A stretch of 64,000 nt of DNA from assembly GCF_036985595.1 (NCBI RefSeq), contig NZ_BTPU01000018.1:60947-124946 (forward strand), written 5' to 3'. A program made the translations under genes and the position numbers. Under the pieces are notes generated by a model. That model saw nothing but the letters and a program-made list of their open reading frames with translations, had not been told where the DNA came from and made no database searches. The DNA comes from Vallitalea maricola. Lineage in GTDB: Bacteria; Bacillota; Clostridia; Lachnospirales; Vallitaleaceae. This document shows positions 9,168 to 19,118 of this stretch, piece after piece (positions within the stretch are counted from its first letter, which is position 1; the number at the start of each line of letters is the position of its first letter).

Positions 9168-12100
9168 TTACTTAGTCACGTTCTGGCAAAAGTGCATTAA
9201 AATTGTCGCAACCTCTGCACGAGTAGCCTCTCCACGTGCATCAATCACATTATTATCCTTACCAGACATCAACTTTGCGTTTACGGACCACGTTACCGAC
9301 TCAAGTGCCCAAGCTGAAATCATGTCGTAATCAGAAAATTCTCGGACAGGCATATCGCCTTGTGTCGTATCATATCCCTTAAACTGCGAATATCTATACA
9401 AAATTGCCGCCATCTGCTCACGAGTAATGGTATCTGTAGGACCAAAGTTTCCGTTTCCATAGCCCTTCACGATGTCATTTTCTGCCCCCCAGTTGACTGC
9501 ATCCGCATAATACTTGCCCTCGGTAACGTCTGAGAAACAGGCATCACTGGAAGCCTCAGGCCGTCCTTCTAGTCTCCAAAGGATGATAACAATCATACCT
9601 CGGTCTGTACTGAGGAAAGGACTGAACTTACCATTCCCAGTACCAGTCATCAATCCCTTCTCTGTCACAAAATCCACTGCCTCTTTAAACCAGCTGCTAT
9701 CCTTCACATCGTTATATCCTGTAATTTTCGCTTTCTTGATAAAGCTAACAGTGATGATATGATTTTTAGTAACTCGTTCGAAGGTATAGGAACTTACGGC
9801 TCCTACACTCACTCCGTCTACCAAAACATCAGAAACAGTATAGCCACTGTCAGGAGTAATGGTAAAGCTTTTGTCTGAATTTCTAACCACACTGACCTTA
9901 CCACTAGCACTGATGCTACCATTTTCTCCTGCCGTTGCAGTGATGGTATATGATGTTGTGCTGCTACTTCCGCCTGAACTACTTCCACCTGAACTACTTC
10001 CACCATCTGAGGAACTAGTCTTTTTCAGTTTCAGCTCACCTACTGCATTGGAAAGGGTAGCTGGTGTACTGTTTTCATTGGTTGCGGACAGGGTATTACC
10101 GCTCGTTACGATACTCCAGTAGGTATAGCCATAGCCACTTGTATCGCCTATGGCACTGGCAATTTCCGCACCGCTTGGCAGCAGTGTCGATGATACATTC
10201 AGTGTCTCACTCTGGGATTTTGTTGTGCTTGTATCCACTACACAAACTGCGGCGGTGGATGCGCTTGCGGTGAAGGTGCTGGAATCATCCACAGTAAATG
10301 TTCCGTCCTCTATGTACACACCGTAGTCACATCCCACTTTAAGGGTCGATCCGTCAGTGACAGAAACGCCGCCGTCTAAGGTATGTATACTGCAATTCTC
10401 TGCGCTTACATTCAACATTGCGCCACCTTCTACCCGTACGGTATCGCAACCAATGGCGTAAGCACCAGTAGAAGGAATAGACAGAGTAGTTCCCCTTCCA
10501 GTTACTACCAAGGTGCCGTCTGTTCCGGAAGCACCGATGGAGATAAATCCGTTTATCGTTACTTGTACGCCGTCCTGTATTGTAACCTTATCTCCATTTA
10601 CAAAGTTGCTGATATCTCCGTAAATGGTCAGGGGCGCAGTGCCTGTTAAAGTAAAACAAATGGCATAGGAGCCGGCGCCTTGTATAGCACCATTGATGAC
10701 GCTGGACGCCGTCGTGTGAATCTCCACGGGGGAATTGTCGGGAAGGGTTAGATCACCGTCCAGGTAAGTGCCCCCCAAAGTCAGCGTGTAGCCGTCTGTG
10801 CTATTGCCCGTCCAAGTGTAACCATCGTCTGCCAGCGTTGCACTGCTGTGCTCGCCGCTGGTCAAGTCAAGATTACCAAGAATCAAGGTCATTCGTTCGC
10901 CGCTGTTGGAATAAATAGTATTGTTTGTTCCGTCTACGCCGTCATACACCTGAATTTTGCCGCTGCCGGAGGGGGACTTCAAAACGTTCTGTGCAATTGT
11001 TTTGACCTCGGCATCCGTCAGCCCATTCGGAAGAAGGATAACGCCGTTATTGACAAGGGTTCCGTCATTGACGATGTATTCGCCAATGTTGTCCGCCGTC
11101 ACGTCTGACATCGTAAAACCGGATACATTTCCTGCCGTATATAGTACGGCATCGCTATCGATGGTCAGGCTACTTCCATTCATAATTCTGACAACATATT
11201 TCGTGGAATACTGTGTTGTGCCAGCTGGCATTATTTCATTCGACAAGGTCACATCACCATAAATATGGTATGTGATGGTGTAAGTGGCGATATCCACATT
11301 CAATATACTAGCAGTAAGTGTGCCACCGGTATGGGTAACCATTCCAAGACACCTCAATCCAAAGGATTCTAAAGAATCAAATGTGACTGTGCCGCCGGTC
11401 ATAGAAAAATCACCAACACACACACTCTCTCTTGCATAAATCGTGCCACCGTTGATTACCATATCGCCGGCAGAGGCTAAACTACTTTCCAGATAACCCC
11501 TCTCCATGAGAAAATCAACTGTGTTGACGCTTACTAAATCAATATTGCCACTGCTTGCGATAATCAATGTACCATCTGTGGAAATTCCAATTTTAGCATT
11601 TGTCTCTGTTTCTAGGGTGCCGTCGCCGGAGAAGGTCAGGGTGTAGGTCTGCGGAGTTTGTTTCTCGGGATTGTCATTGTCAATCACTACGATCCTACCC
11701 TGCTCAATAATAGTGATGATATCTTCCGCATCGGCAGTATTGGTTAAGCTGTTCTCACCCTCCAGTTCAACGGTAACGTCAACGGTTGGAAGGGTAATCA
11801 ACGATTGGTAAACGCTTGCTTCCATGGTCGCATTGTGCAACGTCAGCATACCGCTTGTGACGTTACTGTCGCCGTCCACCGTCGGATCCCACAGGACATA
11901 TCCGTCGCCCGACGTGTAGACGGCGGCTGTCGTTGGGGTGTTTGTACTCAAATCGAGAGTACTATTGCTGATATCTCCGGCAGAGGTATAAAATTCCCCG
12001 TCAACAACTAAAACGGTAGTACCGTCCAGCTGAACGCTACCATTTCCAGTGAGATTCAGTGCGCTAATCTCCGCTACTGTCGTTCCCACGGGGAAATTGA

Positions 12101-13685
12101 AAGTACCGTTATTGACGATGGTGCCGTTATTTGTGATCTCCGTGCCATCTTGCACCGTGAGGGTTACCCCCTCGTCAATGGTCAGCGTTGCGCCGGCTGT
12201 AATGGTCAGCCCATCCTCTATGTTCGCTGCCATAACGTTAAAATCTTCCGACAATTCTACATCTCCATAGACATAGCAAAGATTGTAATTGGTGTAATCA
12301 CCCTTCAATTCCGTAACCAACGATCCGACCATGGTCCCTTGCATATAAGTAAAAGTTCCATAATCCCGTATTTCCGGCGCATCTACGGTTCCGGTGGTAT
12401 CTATCATAATACTATCCATGCAATAAAAATCCTGATCGACGCAGTCTCCAAATAAACTGACATCCCCCGTGACTGTCAGGCTACCGCAATAGATACCGCT
12501 GGCGCTACCGCCCGATTCTTCAAAATTCAGCGTCCCGTCGCCCTCAATTGTTATATCTGCGTTATTGTTTAAAATTGCGTATACGCTTGACGCCAAATTA
12601 TTTGTTCCCGTTACCTCAATCGTAACAGGGATCTCCGGCAAGTGGATTGCGCTCACATCTAGTGAATTTGAAGTGGTATCTATCGTTGCGTTGTTCAGCG
12701 TCAGCGTAGCCGGAGTGTCACCATCGGCAGGCACCCATAGAATCTGGCCGTCGCCTGCTAAGTAGGAGGTCGCTGTGGTGGGAGTGCCCGTGCTTAGGTC
12801 AAGTCCTTTGTCGCTCACGTCGGTAACGCCGGTGTAGAGGTCATCACCAATCAACACGGCATCACTACCGTCGATCTGGATTTTGCCGCTTCCGGTGAGG
12901 TTCAGCTTCGTGATCTCAGTTGCAGTGATTCCGTTAGGGAAATTGATTATACCGTTATTGATAATCATCGTGCCGATTTCCAATGTCAGGGGTTTGCCTT
13001 CCGGGATTGTCAGCGTCGTACCATCTGTGACGGTCACGGTGTCCGCTTTGATATATTTAGACATTATGGTGGCTCCGGTGGTGTTGATGGTAACATCGCC
13101 ATTTGCGTTGAGATCACGCAAAGTTCCAGAAGCCGTTACGCTGGCATTATCGCAAATCGTCAGTGGCGCACAACGAATGCCGTTGCTGTTCGTGCCCAAT
13201 GCACTTGCGCTTACAGTTACATCTCCTGTAATGGTCAAGTCATCAGCTCTTTGATAAATGCCTATATAACCTGAGGTTTCAACCGATAGTGTGCCGCTAC
13301 CCTCTATGACGAGGGCTCCGCTCTCATGGTAAATTCCTTCTTTCTTTGCCGTGAGCGCGTTTGTCCCTTCTACCTCAATCGTGATGGGAACAGACGGCAG
13401 GTACAGCGCCTTAAGGCTGGAAGCAATGGTTGCGTCGTGCAGGGTCACCGTGCCACCTGTGACGTTACTTTCGGTATCCACCGTTGGCTCCCACAGGACA
13501 TAGCCGTCGCCCGCTATGTAGGCGGTATTTTCGGTGGGGATATCCGAGTCCAAGTAAAATCCCGTGCTACTCACGGAGTCGCCGTTCGCATAGCCGTCGG
13601 GGATGTCCGCCGCAAACGCTGTCATCGGCAGCAGGCTCAGCACCATGCACAGTGTCAAAAAGATGCTTAATATTCTTTTCTTCAT
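9168..13685 (-). CDS. large secreted surface protein with beta-helix-like repeats and C-terminal SLH domains
   Basis: A 1505-residue exported protein. A signal peptide (MKKRILSIF... cleaved near AFA-AD, residue 25) is followed by about 1200 residues of Thr/Gly/Ile-rich beta-repeat sequence. A module of the type GDGYVLWEPTVD...TLHDATI...LP.VPITIEVEGTN recurs three times, with a looser fourth near the middle. A Gly/Ser linker and a bacterial-repeat domain precede three SLH units (about 1315-1505) that should anchor it to cell-wall polymer. Base composition is far richer in G+C than the flanks: 40 of 60 bases at 13561-13620 against 18 of 60 at 13921-13980. A second start, ATG 13721, has the better AAGGAG site and would add 12 residues. 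Role unknown; adhesin or S-layer-associated protein is the reasonable guess. Confidence 0.85.
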   Translation of the reverse strand: MKKRILSIFLTLCMVLSLLPMTAFAADIPDGYANGDSVSSTGFYLDSDIPTENTAYIAGDGYVLWEPTVDTESNVTGGTVTLHDATIASSLKALYLPSVPITIEVEGTNALTAKKEGIYHESGALVIEGSGTLSVETSGYIGIYQRADDLTITGDVTVSASALGTNSNGIRCAPLTICDNASVTASGTLRDLNANGDVTINTTGATIMSKYIKADTVTVTDGTTLTIPEGKPLTLEIGTMIINNGIINFPNGITATEITKLNLTGSGKIQIDGSDAVLIGDDLYTGVTDVSDKGLDLSTGTPTTATSYLAGDGQILWVPADGDTPATLTLNNATIDTTSNSLDVSAIHLPEIPVTIEVTGTNNLASSVYAILNNNADITIEGDGTLNFEESGGSASGIYCGSLTVTGDVSLFGDCVDQDFYCMDSIMIDTTGTVDAPEIRDYGTFTYMQGTMVGSLVTELKGDYTNYNLCYVYGDVELSEDFNVMAANIEDGLTITAGATLTIDEGVTLTVQDGTEITNNGTIVNNGTFNFPVGTTVAEISALNLTGNGSVQLDGTTVLVVDGEFYTSAGDISNSTLDLSTNTPTTAAVYTSGDGYVLWDPTVDGDSNVTSGMLTLHNATMEASVYQSLITLPTVDVTVELEGENSLTNTADAEDIITIIEQGRIVVIDNDNPEKQTPQTYTLTFSGDGTLETETNAKIGISTDGTLIIASSGNIDLVSVNTVDFLMERGYLESSLASAGDMVINGGTIYARESVCVGDFSMTGGTVTFDSLESFGLRCLGMVTHTGGTLTASILNVDIATYTITYHIYGDVTLSNEIMPAGTTQYSTKYVVRIMNGSSLTIDSDAVLYTAGNVSGFTMSDVTADNIGEYIVNDGTLVNNGVILLPNGLTDAEVKTIAQNVLKSPSGSGKIQVYDGVDGTNNTIYSNSGERMTLILGNLDLTSGEHSSATLADDGYTWTGNSTDGYTLTLGGTYLDGDLTLPDNSPVEIHTTASSVINGAIQGAGSYAICFTLTGTAPLTIYGDISNFVNGDKVTIQDGVQVTINGFISIGASGTDGTLVVTGRGTTLSIPSTGAYAIGCDTVRVEGGAMLNVSAENCSIHTLDGGVSVTDGSTLKVGCDYGVYIEDGTFTVDDSSTFTASASTAAVCVVDTSTTKSQSETLNVSSTLLPSGAEIASAIGDTSGYGYTYWSIVTSGNTLSATNENSTPATLSNAVGELKLKKTSSSDGGSSSGGSSSGGSSSTTSYTITATAGENGSISASGKVSVVRNSDKSFTITPDSGYTVSDVLVDGVSVGAVSSYTFERVTKNHIITVSFIKKAKITGYNDVKDSSWFKEAVDFVTEKGLMTGTGNGKFSPFLSTDRGMIVIILWRLEGRPEASSDACFSDVTEGKYYADAVNWGAENDIVKGYGNGNFGPTDTITREQMAAILYRYSQFKGYDTTQGDMPVREFSDYDMISAWALESVTWSVNAKLMSGKDNNVIDARGEATRAEVATILMHFCQNVTK

Positions 13686-13897
13686 TTTTTCCTTGTATGA
13701 TATTTTTGTAATTAAATACATCAATACGCTCCTTCTTTATCAACTTTGTTATAATCAATAGCAACACTGTGGTCTTTTTATTTTTTCTATAGCTCTGACT
13801 ATTTTAAGGAGTATATTGCCACAGTTTTATCTAAATCATTTATAGTTGAATAAGTATTTGAACTTTCATTTAACGTTGTTTTTAATTTAGCCTAGTC

Positions 13898-14127
13898 TTA
13901 CCTATCAACTATATTTAATTTTTCAAAGCACCTCTTTGATGCTTTATTTCCTATACACTCTTTTAGTTCAAAAGAATCTAGATTTTTGTATTGACTATTC
14001 CTAGTTAGTCTCCTTAGTGTAGTAATTTTATTGCAAAGAAATCCATGTTTCATCTGATATGCCCCGTCACATGCTGTTAATGCAAATACTGCTACTGTTA
14101 TAAATCCCATTAATAAACTTTTTTCAT
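13898..14127 (-). pseudogene. small putative lipoprotein, apparently frameshifted at its start
   Basis: From ATG 14127, preceded by GAAGGTGAG, the frame stops after five codons. One more A in the run of six A (14119-14124 on the plus strand) would give a 76-residue product beginning MKKSLLMGFITVAVFALTAC, a classic lipoprotein signal ending in a lipobox Cys. As read, the open frame begins at ATG 14110, which has no SD site. The mature part is short, basic and matches no family I recognise. It lies just upstream of the SLH protein gene in the same direction. It could be a real short CDS or a sequencing artefact. Confidence 0.45.
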
Positions 14128-14182
14128 TTCTTTCTCACCTTCTTTTATTTATAATTTATTCGCAATGCCTCGTTTCCCTCAC

Positions 14183-14590
14183 TTACTCCTTTAATAATCC
14201 TTTTGCTTTTAATAATTTACTAAGCTCTTCTCCTATACTTCTAGTCATTCTATTTAAGTCAATATTTTCTCCATTTACAGCAGAATACCAACCATCTGTT
14301 GCCAGATCTCCTGCAACCTCTTTTACAAATCCCTCTGTTCCGCTATAAATCTTTGAAATTGTAATGGTTTTTCCAGTAACTGCTACTTGAATTAAATACT
14401 TATCAACCGCAGGAAACCTAATACATTTCATTATTCCTTTCCCTGTAATGTCTGGTTTTCCACAAGGATATGAGCCATCCTGCATAATTTCTAGTAATTC
14501 TTCGTATGTTAATTTTTTATTTAATTTGACTTTATCATATCCTTTTACTAAATCTTCTGCTCCCTGTTTAAACTTGTTGAATAACCCCAT
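14183..14590 (-). CDS. conserved hypothetical protein
   Basis: A 135-residue soluble protein with no signal peptide or membrane segment. The start is placed at ATG 14590 because GGGAGG stands 7 bp upstream; an earlier in-frame ATG at 14596 overlaps that site. The N-terminus (MGLFNKFKQGAEDLVKGYDK) is amphipathic. The middle includes EELLEIMQDGSYPCGKPDI and FPAVDKYLIQVAVTGKTITI, which looks like a small alpha/beta fold. I do not recognise the family. It is divergent from the LytTR regulator gene and may share its control region. Confidence 0.65.
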   Translation of the reverse strand: MGLFNKFKQGAEDLVKGYDKVKLNKKLTYEELLEIMQDGSYPCGKPDITGKGIMKCIRFPAVDKYLIQVAVTGKTITISKIYSGTEGFVKEVAGDLATDGWYSAVNGENIDLNRMTRSIGEELSKLLKAKGLLKE

Positions 14591-14721
14591 AATCATTCCT
14601 CCCTATCTTTTTATTCTTAAATACTCATCAAATCTTTTGTAAAGCTTTGATTTGAAAGCTTAATAGCCTTTGTAATCTCATAAAATATAACAAATTAAAA
14701 ATCAGTTTTCAATATATTAAA

Positions 14722-14776
14722 ACCCAGTGGTTCTTATTACTACCCAGTGGTAGTGAAAATAAAATAGTCCTATAGT
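14722..14776 (+). promoter_or_regulatory. 20-bp-spaced direct repeat and promoter before the LytTR regulator (module A)
   Basis: The decamer ACCCAGTGGT occurs at 14722-14731 and again at 14742-14751, exactly two helical turns apart, the arrangement typical of LytTR-domain binding sites. A -10-like TATAGT sits at 14771-14776 with a poor -35, as expected for an activator-dependent promoter. The same geometry precedes the paralogous regulator at 38.3 kb. Binding by the adjacent regulator is inferred. Confidence 0.6.
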
Positions 14777-14846
14777 CTCTATAGCAATCAAAATTTTATT
14801 ATAGTATAATAAAATTAAATGTTTATATAATTTTGGGGGACTTAAT

Positions 14847-15575
14847 ATGGAAATTGCAATTGTTGATGATATGGAAGATGATCGTAATTTGATTCGCCAC
14901 CTTGCACATACATATTTTGAAGAGAAAAAAGATTTATATGATGTTTCTCCTAATTTTATAGAATTTGAAAGTGGAGAAGCTTTCTTAAAAAAATATACTC
15001 CCGGTCAATATCAGCTTGTCTTTCTAGATATTTATATGGATAAAGTAACAGGAATTGACGTAGCCAAACAAATTTCCACCATAGATAAGAATTGTAGTAT
15101 TATTTTTTTTACTACCAGTAATGATCACCTTTTAGACGGCTACGATGTGCATGCTGTAGGATATATTATAAAACCAATAGAAAACCATATTGCAAACTTT
15201 TATAGCGCCATGAATTATGTTGTTAGTAAACTAGAACTGGATAATGCAGGTATTATTGTTTCAACCAACTTCGACTCCTTATATCTATATTATAAAAACA
15301 TCTTATATATTGATTGTAATAATCGAACTGTATATGTTCACCTTACTGATAAAGTATTAAAAATTCTAGGAAAATATAGTGACTATAAAGATAACTTCCT
15401 TTCCGATAGCCGGTTTATAGAATGTTTCCGTAGTATTATTGTGAACATGGACTATATTGACACCCCTACAGCTTCAGATTTCATTTTAAAATCCGGAGAA
15501 AAACTACCTATTAGCAGAAGAAAAAGAGCTTCAGTCATGAAAAAATATATGATGTATTTTATGCACAAGCAATGA
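14847..15575 (+). CDS. LytTR-family response regulator (module A)
   Basis: A 242-residue AgrA/LytR-type regulator. The N-terminal receiver has the acidic pair D7-D8, the phospho-acceptor D61 in VFLDIYMDK and the conserved Lys in IIKPIE. A LytTR DNA-binding domain occupies about 135-240 (LYIDCNNRTVYVHL...GKLPISRRKR). GGGGGA precedes the ATG. It is followed by its cognate GHKL kinase and diverges from the small genes and SLH gene on its left. It is closely similar in length, order of motifs and wording to the regulator at 38.4 kb. Expected targets are its own promoter and possibly the surface-protein gene. Confidence 0.9.
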   Translation: MEIAIVDDMEDDRNLIRHLAHTYFEEKKDLYDVSPNFIEFESGEAFLKKYTPGQYQLVFLDIYMDKVTGIDVAKQISTIDKNCSIIFFTTSNDHLLDGYDVHAVGYIIKPIENHIANFYSAMNYVVSKLELDNAGIIVSTNFDSLYLYYKNILYIDCNNRTVYVHLTDKVLKILGKYSDYKDNFLSDSRFIECFRSIIVNMDYIDTPTASDFILKSGEKLPISRRKRASVMKKYMMYFMHKQ

Positions 15576-15579
15576 ATTT

Positions 15580-15618
15580 AAGCAATACTCCTTATTAATA
15601 TAAAAAGATGTATTGCTT
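15580..15618 (+). other. inverted repeat between regulator and kinase genes
   Basis: AAGCAATAC (15580-15588) pairs with GTATTGCTT (15610-15618) around a 21-nt AT-rich loop. There is no U-tract, so it is more likely an mRNA stability or attenuation element than a terminator. It is absent from the 5-bp gap in module B. Confidence 0.35.
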
Positions 15619-15649
15619 TACGATAACATAAAATGAGGGACTAACAAAT

Positions 15650-17002
15650 ATGGAAATCTTCATTACTATCCTTTGTATTACATTAATCCAAATTCCAGGA
15701 ATTATTTTACGTTATATTCCTTTTGCAAATCAAGTTACAAGAAAACAAAAAAAGCAGCTTATATACAGCTATATGATTTGTTTTGTATTTCAAAATATCC
15801 TTTTTTTTGTAATTATAATAAATACGGTCATTAATTCTCTTATTTATAAATCATTACTTTCATTTGGTGCATTTACATATTTATTTATTAACTGTATGAT
15901 TATTAGAGGAATGTTCTTTCAACATGCCTTTATCTTTGGTATGCAGTCAAACTATATTCTTGTACTTCATTCTTTTGCCGCTATTATACTCAGTCAATAT
16001 GCTCCTACGATTGCACCACACCAACAAATCTTAATGCAAACCTTTATATATACAGTATTATTAACTATTACCGCATATCCTCTTTGGCGGTTTCTAAAGC
16101 ATTCTTTTATTTTCAATATATCTCAGGAAAATACCTACCATTGGAAAATGGTTTGGTTAATACCCGTCTTATTGTGTTTGAGCAATGTGATTGGTACAAT
16201 GAATGAAAATTGGATTAGTACTTGGCAAAAGCTTGCTTCAAGACTTACCACAGGTGCTACCACAGTGGTCGCATGGAAATATGTGAATGTTGATTTTAAT
16301 GAGTTAAAAGAAAAGCTCTCCCTTCAATCCGCAAATAAACTTTTGCACGCTCAATTAAAAGGTATTAAGCATCAAGCAGAAACCATTCGTGAAAATAATG
16401 AAAAAATCTCTATACTACGACACGATATGCGCCATCATATTCAAATCTTATCTTCGCTGATTGATAACGGAGAACTTTCTTCTGCTTCCTTACTTCTGTC
16501 ACAACTCAATGTTGATTTAGAAAGCACTAAGCCAATTATTTTTTGTAAGAACCCTATTATTAATTCCTCTTTGCTCGTTCATATAAGTAAAGCAGAAGAA
16601 GAAAATATCCATATTACTTCAAAGATTGATATCCCCCTAGATCTCCCTTGGAATAGTAATGATATAGCAATCCTATTGGCTAATGTATTGGAAAACGCAA
16701 TTAATGCAAGTCATAATCAAAAAGAAGGTCGTAAAGAAATCCAAATCTCTACAAGATATTATGATCAAAAACTAGGCATTATTGTTAAAAACCGTTTTGA
16801 TGATAAAGTTGTATTTAATAATAGTGGGATGCCTATTTCTACAAAAGAAGGACACGGCATTGGAATGGGGTCTATTTCTTCTATTGTTTCAAAATATCAC
16901 GGGACTATGATTTGCTCCCACGAAGATCAGTGGTTTACTATTAGCATTTTATTTTCGGAACAGTTTATTTTTAAAGAATGGGACAAAAAATCAACGATAT
17001 AA
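15650..17002 (+). CDS. GHKL sensor histidine kinase, AgrC-like (module A)
   Basis: A 450-residue membrane kinase. The first 200 residues form about six hydrophobic segments with no large extracellular domain. A coiled linker leads to the phosphorylation site ILRHDMRHHIQ with H258, then a HATPase of the GHKL type with the N-box LLANVLENAINAS and the G-box GHGIGMGS. This architecture is that of AgrC/ComD-type sensors, many of which detect peptides, but no peptide precursor or AgrB-like processing gene is visible nearby. GAGGGA lies upstream of ATG 15650. The partner is the LytTR regulator 75 bp upstream; the module B kinase has H258 at the same position. Confidence 0.9.
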   Translation: MEIFITILCITLIQIPGIILRYIPFANQVTRKQKKQLIYSYMICFVFQNILFFVIIINTVINSLIYKSLLSFGAFTYLFINCMIIRGMFFQHAFIFGMQSNYILVLHSFAAIILSQYAPTIAPHQQILMQTFIYTVLLTITAYPLWRFLKHSFIFNISQENTYHWKMVWLIPVLLCLSNVIGTMNENWISTWQKLASRLTTGATTVVAWKYVNVDFNELKEKLSLQSANKLLHAQLKGIKHQAETIRENNEKISILRHDMRHHIQILSSLIDNGELSSASLLLSQLNVDLESTKPIIFCKNPIINSSLLVHISKAEEENIHITSKIDIPLDLPWNSNDIAILLANVLENAINASHNQKEGRKEIQISTRYYDQKLGIIVKNRFDDKVVFNNSGMPISTKEGHGIGMGSISSIVSKYHGTMICSHEDQWFTISILFSEQFIFKEWDKKSTI

Positions 17003-17111
17003 TTTTCAACATTTCTTTAACCAAATGCTAGGACCTCCACGAAATCGTTAAAACAACTCGCAGTCTCTTCGTGACAGCTATATATTTTAACTAACCTATC
17101 GCTTTCTCAAA

Positions 17112-17190
17112 GCTACTATTGTTTCCACATGCCTTGAGTAGACAATAATGATTTCGTAGATAGCTTGTGATTCCTTGTCGGATGGGTATC
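17112..17190 (-). repeat. att-like repeat, copy 1 (rlmD-tail-like sequence)
   Basis: The stretch 17112-17157 matches 31649-31694 at 43 of 46 positions. On the minus strand it reads in frame ...IVYSRHVETIVAL, ending at a stop, where HVET(I/V)V resembles the C-terminal end of RlmD proteins. The adjoining part to 17190 (CCTTG...GGTATCTTT) is also loosely shared with the other copies. It probably marks a junction left by an element that integrates at the 3' end of rlmD. Confidence 0.6.
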
Positions 17191-17239
17191 TTTTATGTAG
17201 CTAACATCTCTTTTATTGCATCTCATAATGGTTAAAATT

Positions 17240-18037
17240 CTATTTAATGAAATTTATTACTCTTTCGACTAATAATTCTGGTAAATCAAAAGGTATAATA
17301 TGAGCAGAATTAACTTTCAATTCTTGATAATTTTTTATATTCTCTCTAAAAATTTCACTTGAGTTGAACACATCATTATAATCAAGCGATCCTATCATAT
17401 GAAAAACTTCTTTTTCAAGCTCTCCAAGAGATACATTAACAGGAGGTTCCAAAAACTTTGACATTTTATAATTTACTCCATTGAGAAGATTGTGTTTTGT
17501 TATTTCTTTGAACAACACAACTTTGTCCGAAGAAAGACTATCCTCTTCTCTATTTTCACCCAATAACCACATTTTAGTCCATATTCTTGAAGCTTCTTCT
17601 ACGTCACCTGAATATAACGCTGACTGAAAATTTTTCATTCGTTCTACTTTTTTCTGATCTTCATCTACACCAAACAATCCTGTTGAAATTATAAAAATCT
17701 TATCAACTTTTGAAGGATATTTAATAGCATATTCTAATGCAGTGTGCCCTCCAGCTGAAAGCCCAATTAGATTCACTTTGCTCAATTCAAGCTCGTTAAT
17801 CAAGCAATCTAAATCCTCGAATAAACTATATTCTGAATCATCTTGCTCTGTTTCACCTGAATATCTAAAGTCAAGCTGAATAACTTTATATTTCTGTGAT
17901 AAACTTTCTTCCACCTTACTCCAAATTCTCAAATCTGCAAACGCTGAATTCAATAGAATAATAGGTTTTCCCTCTCCATTAATTTTATAGTGTAGTTTTA
18001 GTCCATTCTTTTCCAAAAAAAATTTGTCGTTTTTCAT
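17240..18037 (-). CDS. alpha/beta-fold hydrolase
   Basis: A 265-residue alpha/beta hydrolase. The nucleophile elbow reads GLSAGGH, the oxyanion region NSAFADLRIW, and the catalytic His is likely that in SAHIIPFD near the C-terminus. No signal peptide, so it is cytoplasmic. Start set at ATG 18037 after AAGGAG (10 bp); the frame is open to 18076 without a better site. It follows a WYL-domain regulator in the same direction but a terminator lies between them. Substrate unknown; esterase or small-molecule lyase are both possible. Confidence 0.78.
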   Translation of the reverse strand: MKNDKFFLEKNGLKLHYKINGEGKPIILLNSAFADLRIWSKVEESLSQKYKVIQLDFRYSGETEQDDSEYSLFEDLDCLINELELSKVNLIGLSAGGHTALEYAIKYPSKVDKIFIISTGLFGVDEDQKKVERMKNFQSALYSGDVEEASRIWTKMWLLGENREEDSLSSDKVVLFKEITKHNLLNGVNYKMSKFLEPPVNVSLGELEKEVFHMIGSLDYNDVFNSSEIFRENIKNYQELKVNSAHIIPFDLPELLVERVINFIK

Positions 18038-18092
18038 CTTATATCTTCTCCTTAATAAATTTACATTAACTCGCATTTTACTTATTTTAGAA

Positions 18093-18119
18093 TAAAAAAA
18101 AGGACATCTAGTATGTCCT
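18093..18119 (-). terminator. terminator of the WYL regulator gene
   Basis: AGGACAT (18101-18107) pairs with ATGTCCT (18113-18119), followed on the minus strand by eight T. The hairpin overlaps the stop codon of the upstream gene. Confidence 0.75.
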
Positions 18120-19029
18120 ATTTATATAATTCATTCATTTTTTTTATATTTTCTCTTACTTTACTTATTAGTGATGAGGGTTCCAGGACTTCTACTTGAT
18201 CCCCAAAAGAAAGAATCATTGATAATAACCACAAATCACATCTGAGATATGTCGTTACAATAATATACTCCTCATTCATTTCACTTATCTCATCAACATT
18301 AAAAATGTCTACTACTCTCGAATAAGTTTTCTTATTAAAACGTAATACTTTTTTCACACTATCTTGATTTCTTGTCTCTTCATCATCAACAATACTAGAG
18401 TCTCTCTTAACGAAATGTTGAACTGTTTTCTCGATTTCCTTTATCCTATTAACTTTAAAATTCCGCAAATCATTTTTACTCAAGCAATAGGCGTTAACAT
18501 ACCATCTACCATTCTTCATTTTCATCTCATAAGGTTCTATATTTCTAATAGATGATATCCCTTCTAAATTATAATACTCAATTTTCACAATTGATTTATC
18601 TTTAATTGCGTCCGAAAGAATATTTACTTTCTTTGATACTGTTTCATCATGATTCCATGGAGAAAGATCAACCTTCATTTGAATTTGTTCATTATTAGGA
18701 CTTGAATCTAATGCATACTCAAATTTCTCCCATAAATTTTCTAATTGCTTATTATCGTAAATCGCCCTTAGCCCATCTAACATCGAATTCAAAATACCTA
18801 CTTCAAAATTTGATAATAGTTTAGTATCTAATTTATATGAGTCTAATATTCCATATCCACCCTTCATTCCTTTCTCTGAAAAGACCGGGATTCCCGCCAT
18901 ATTTAACGTTTCTATATCTCTTTGAATAGTTTTAACTGAAACTTCATTTTTCTCTGCTAAATCTTTTGCTGATACAAGATCTTTATTAAGCAGTGTTGTT
19001 ATAATTGATAATAATCTATAAATTTTCAA
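18118..19029 (-). CDS. YafY-type HTH/WYL-domain transcriptional regulator
   Basis: A 303-residue regulator. The N-terminal winged helix (KDLAEKNEVSVKTIQRDIETL) is of the DeoR/YafY type and the C-terminal half carries a WYL ligand-sensing domain (RWYVNAYCLSKNDLRNFKVNRI). The start codon is TTG at 19027-19029 with AAAGGAG 5 bp upstream. WYL proteins often bind nucleic acid or nucleotides and guard defence or mobile regions. The most likely target is the hydrolase gene immediately downstream. A second YafY-type regulator at 32.5 kb is only distantly similar. Confidence 0.85.
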   Translation of the reverse strand: MKIYRLLSIITTLLNKDLVSAKDLAEKNEVSVKTIQRDIETLNMAGIPVFSEKGMKGGYGILDSYKLDTKLLSNFEVGILNSMLDGLRAIYDNKQLENLWEKFEYALDSSPNNEQIQMKVDLSPWNHDETVSKKVNILSDAIKDKSIVKIEYYNLEGISSIRNIEPYEMKMKNGRWYVNAYCLSKNDLRNFKVNRIKEIEKTVQHFVKRDSSIVDDEETRNQDSVKKVLRFNKKTYSRVVDIFNVDEISEMNEEYIIVTTYLRCDLWLLSMILSFGDQVEVLEPSSLISKVRENIKKMNELYK

Positions 19030-19118
19030 AGTTGCTCCTTTCTAAATTTTCACAAACTGTTTAATCATAAAAGTCTAATATATTTATCTCTCTATTCTTA
19101 CTTAATCTTTTTATACAT

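Noticed and set aside
9514..13711. Many plus-strand reading frames of 60-120 codons opposite the first SLH gene
   Set aside because: They lack ribosome sites and membership of any family and are mirror frames of a long GC-rich repetitive gene.
15650..17002. Quorum-sensing agr locus
   Set aside because: The kinase is AgrC-like but there is no agrB-type processing gene or short peptide gene at either module.
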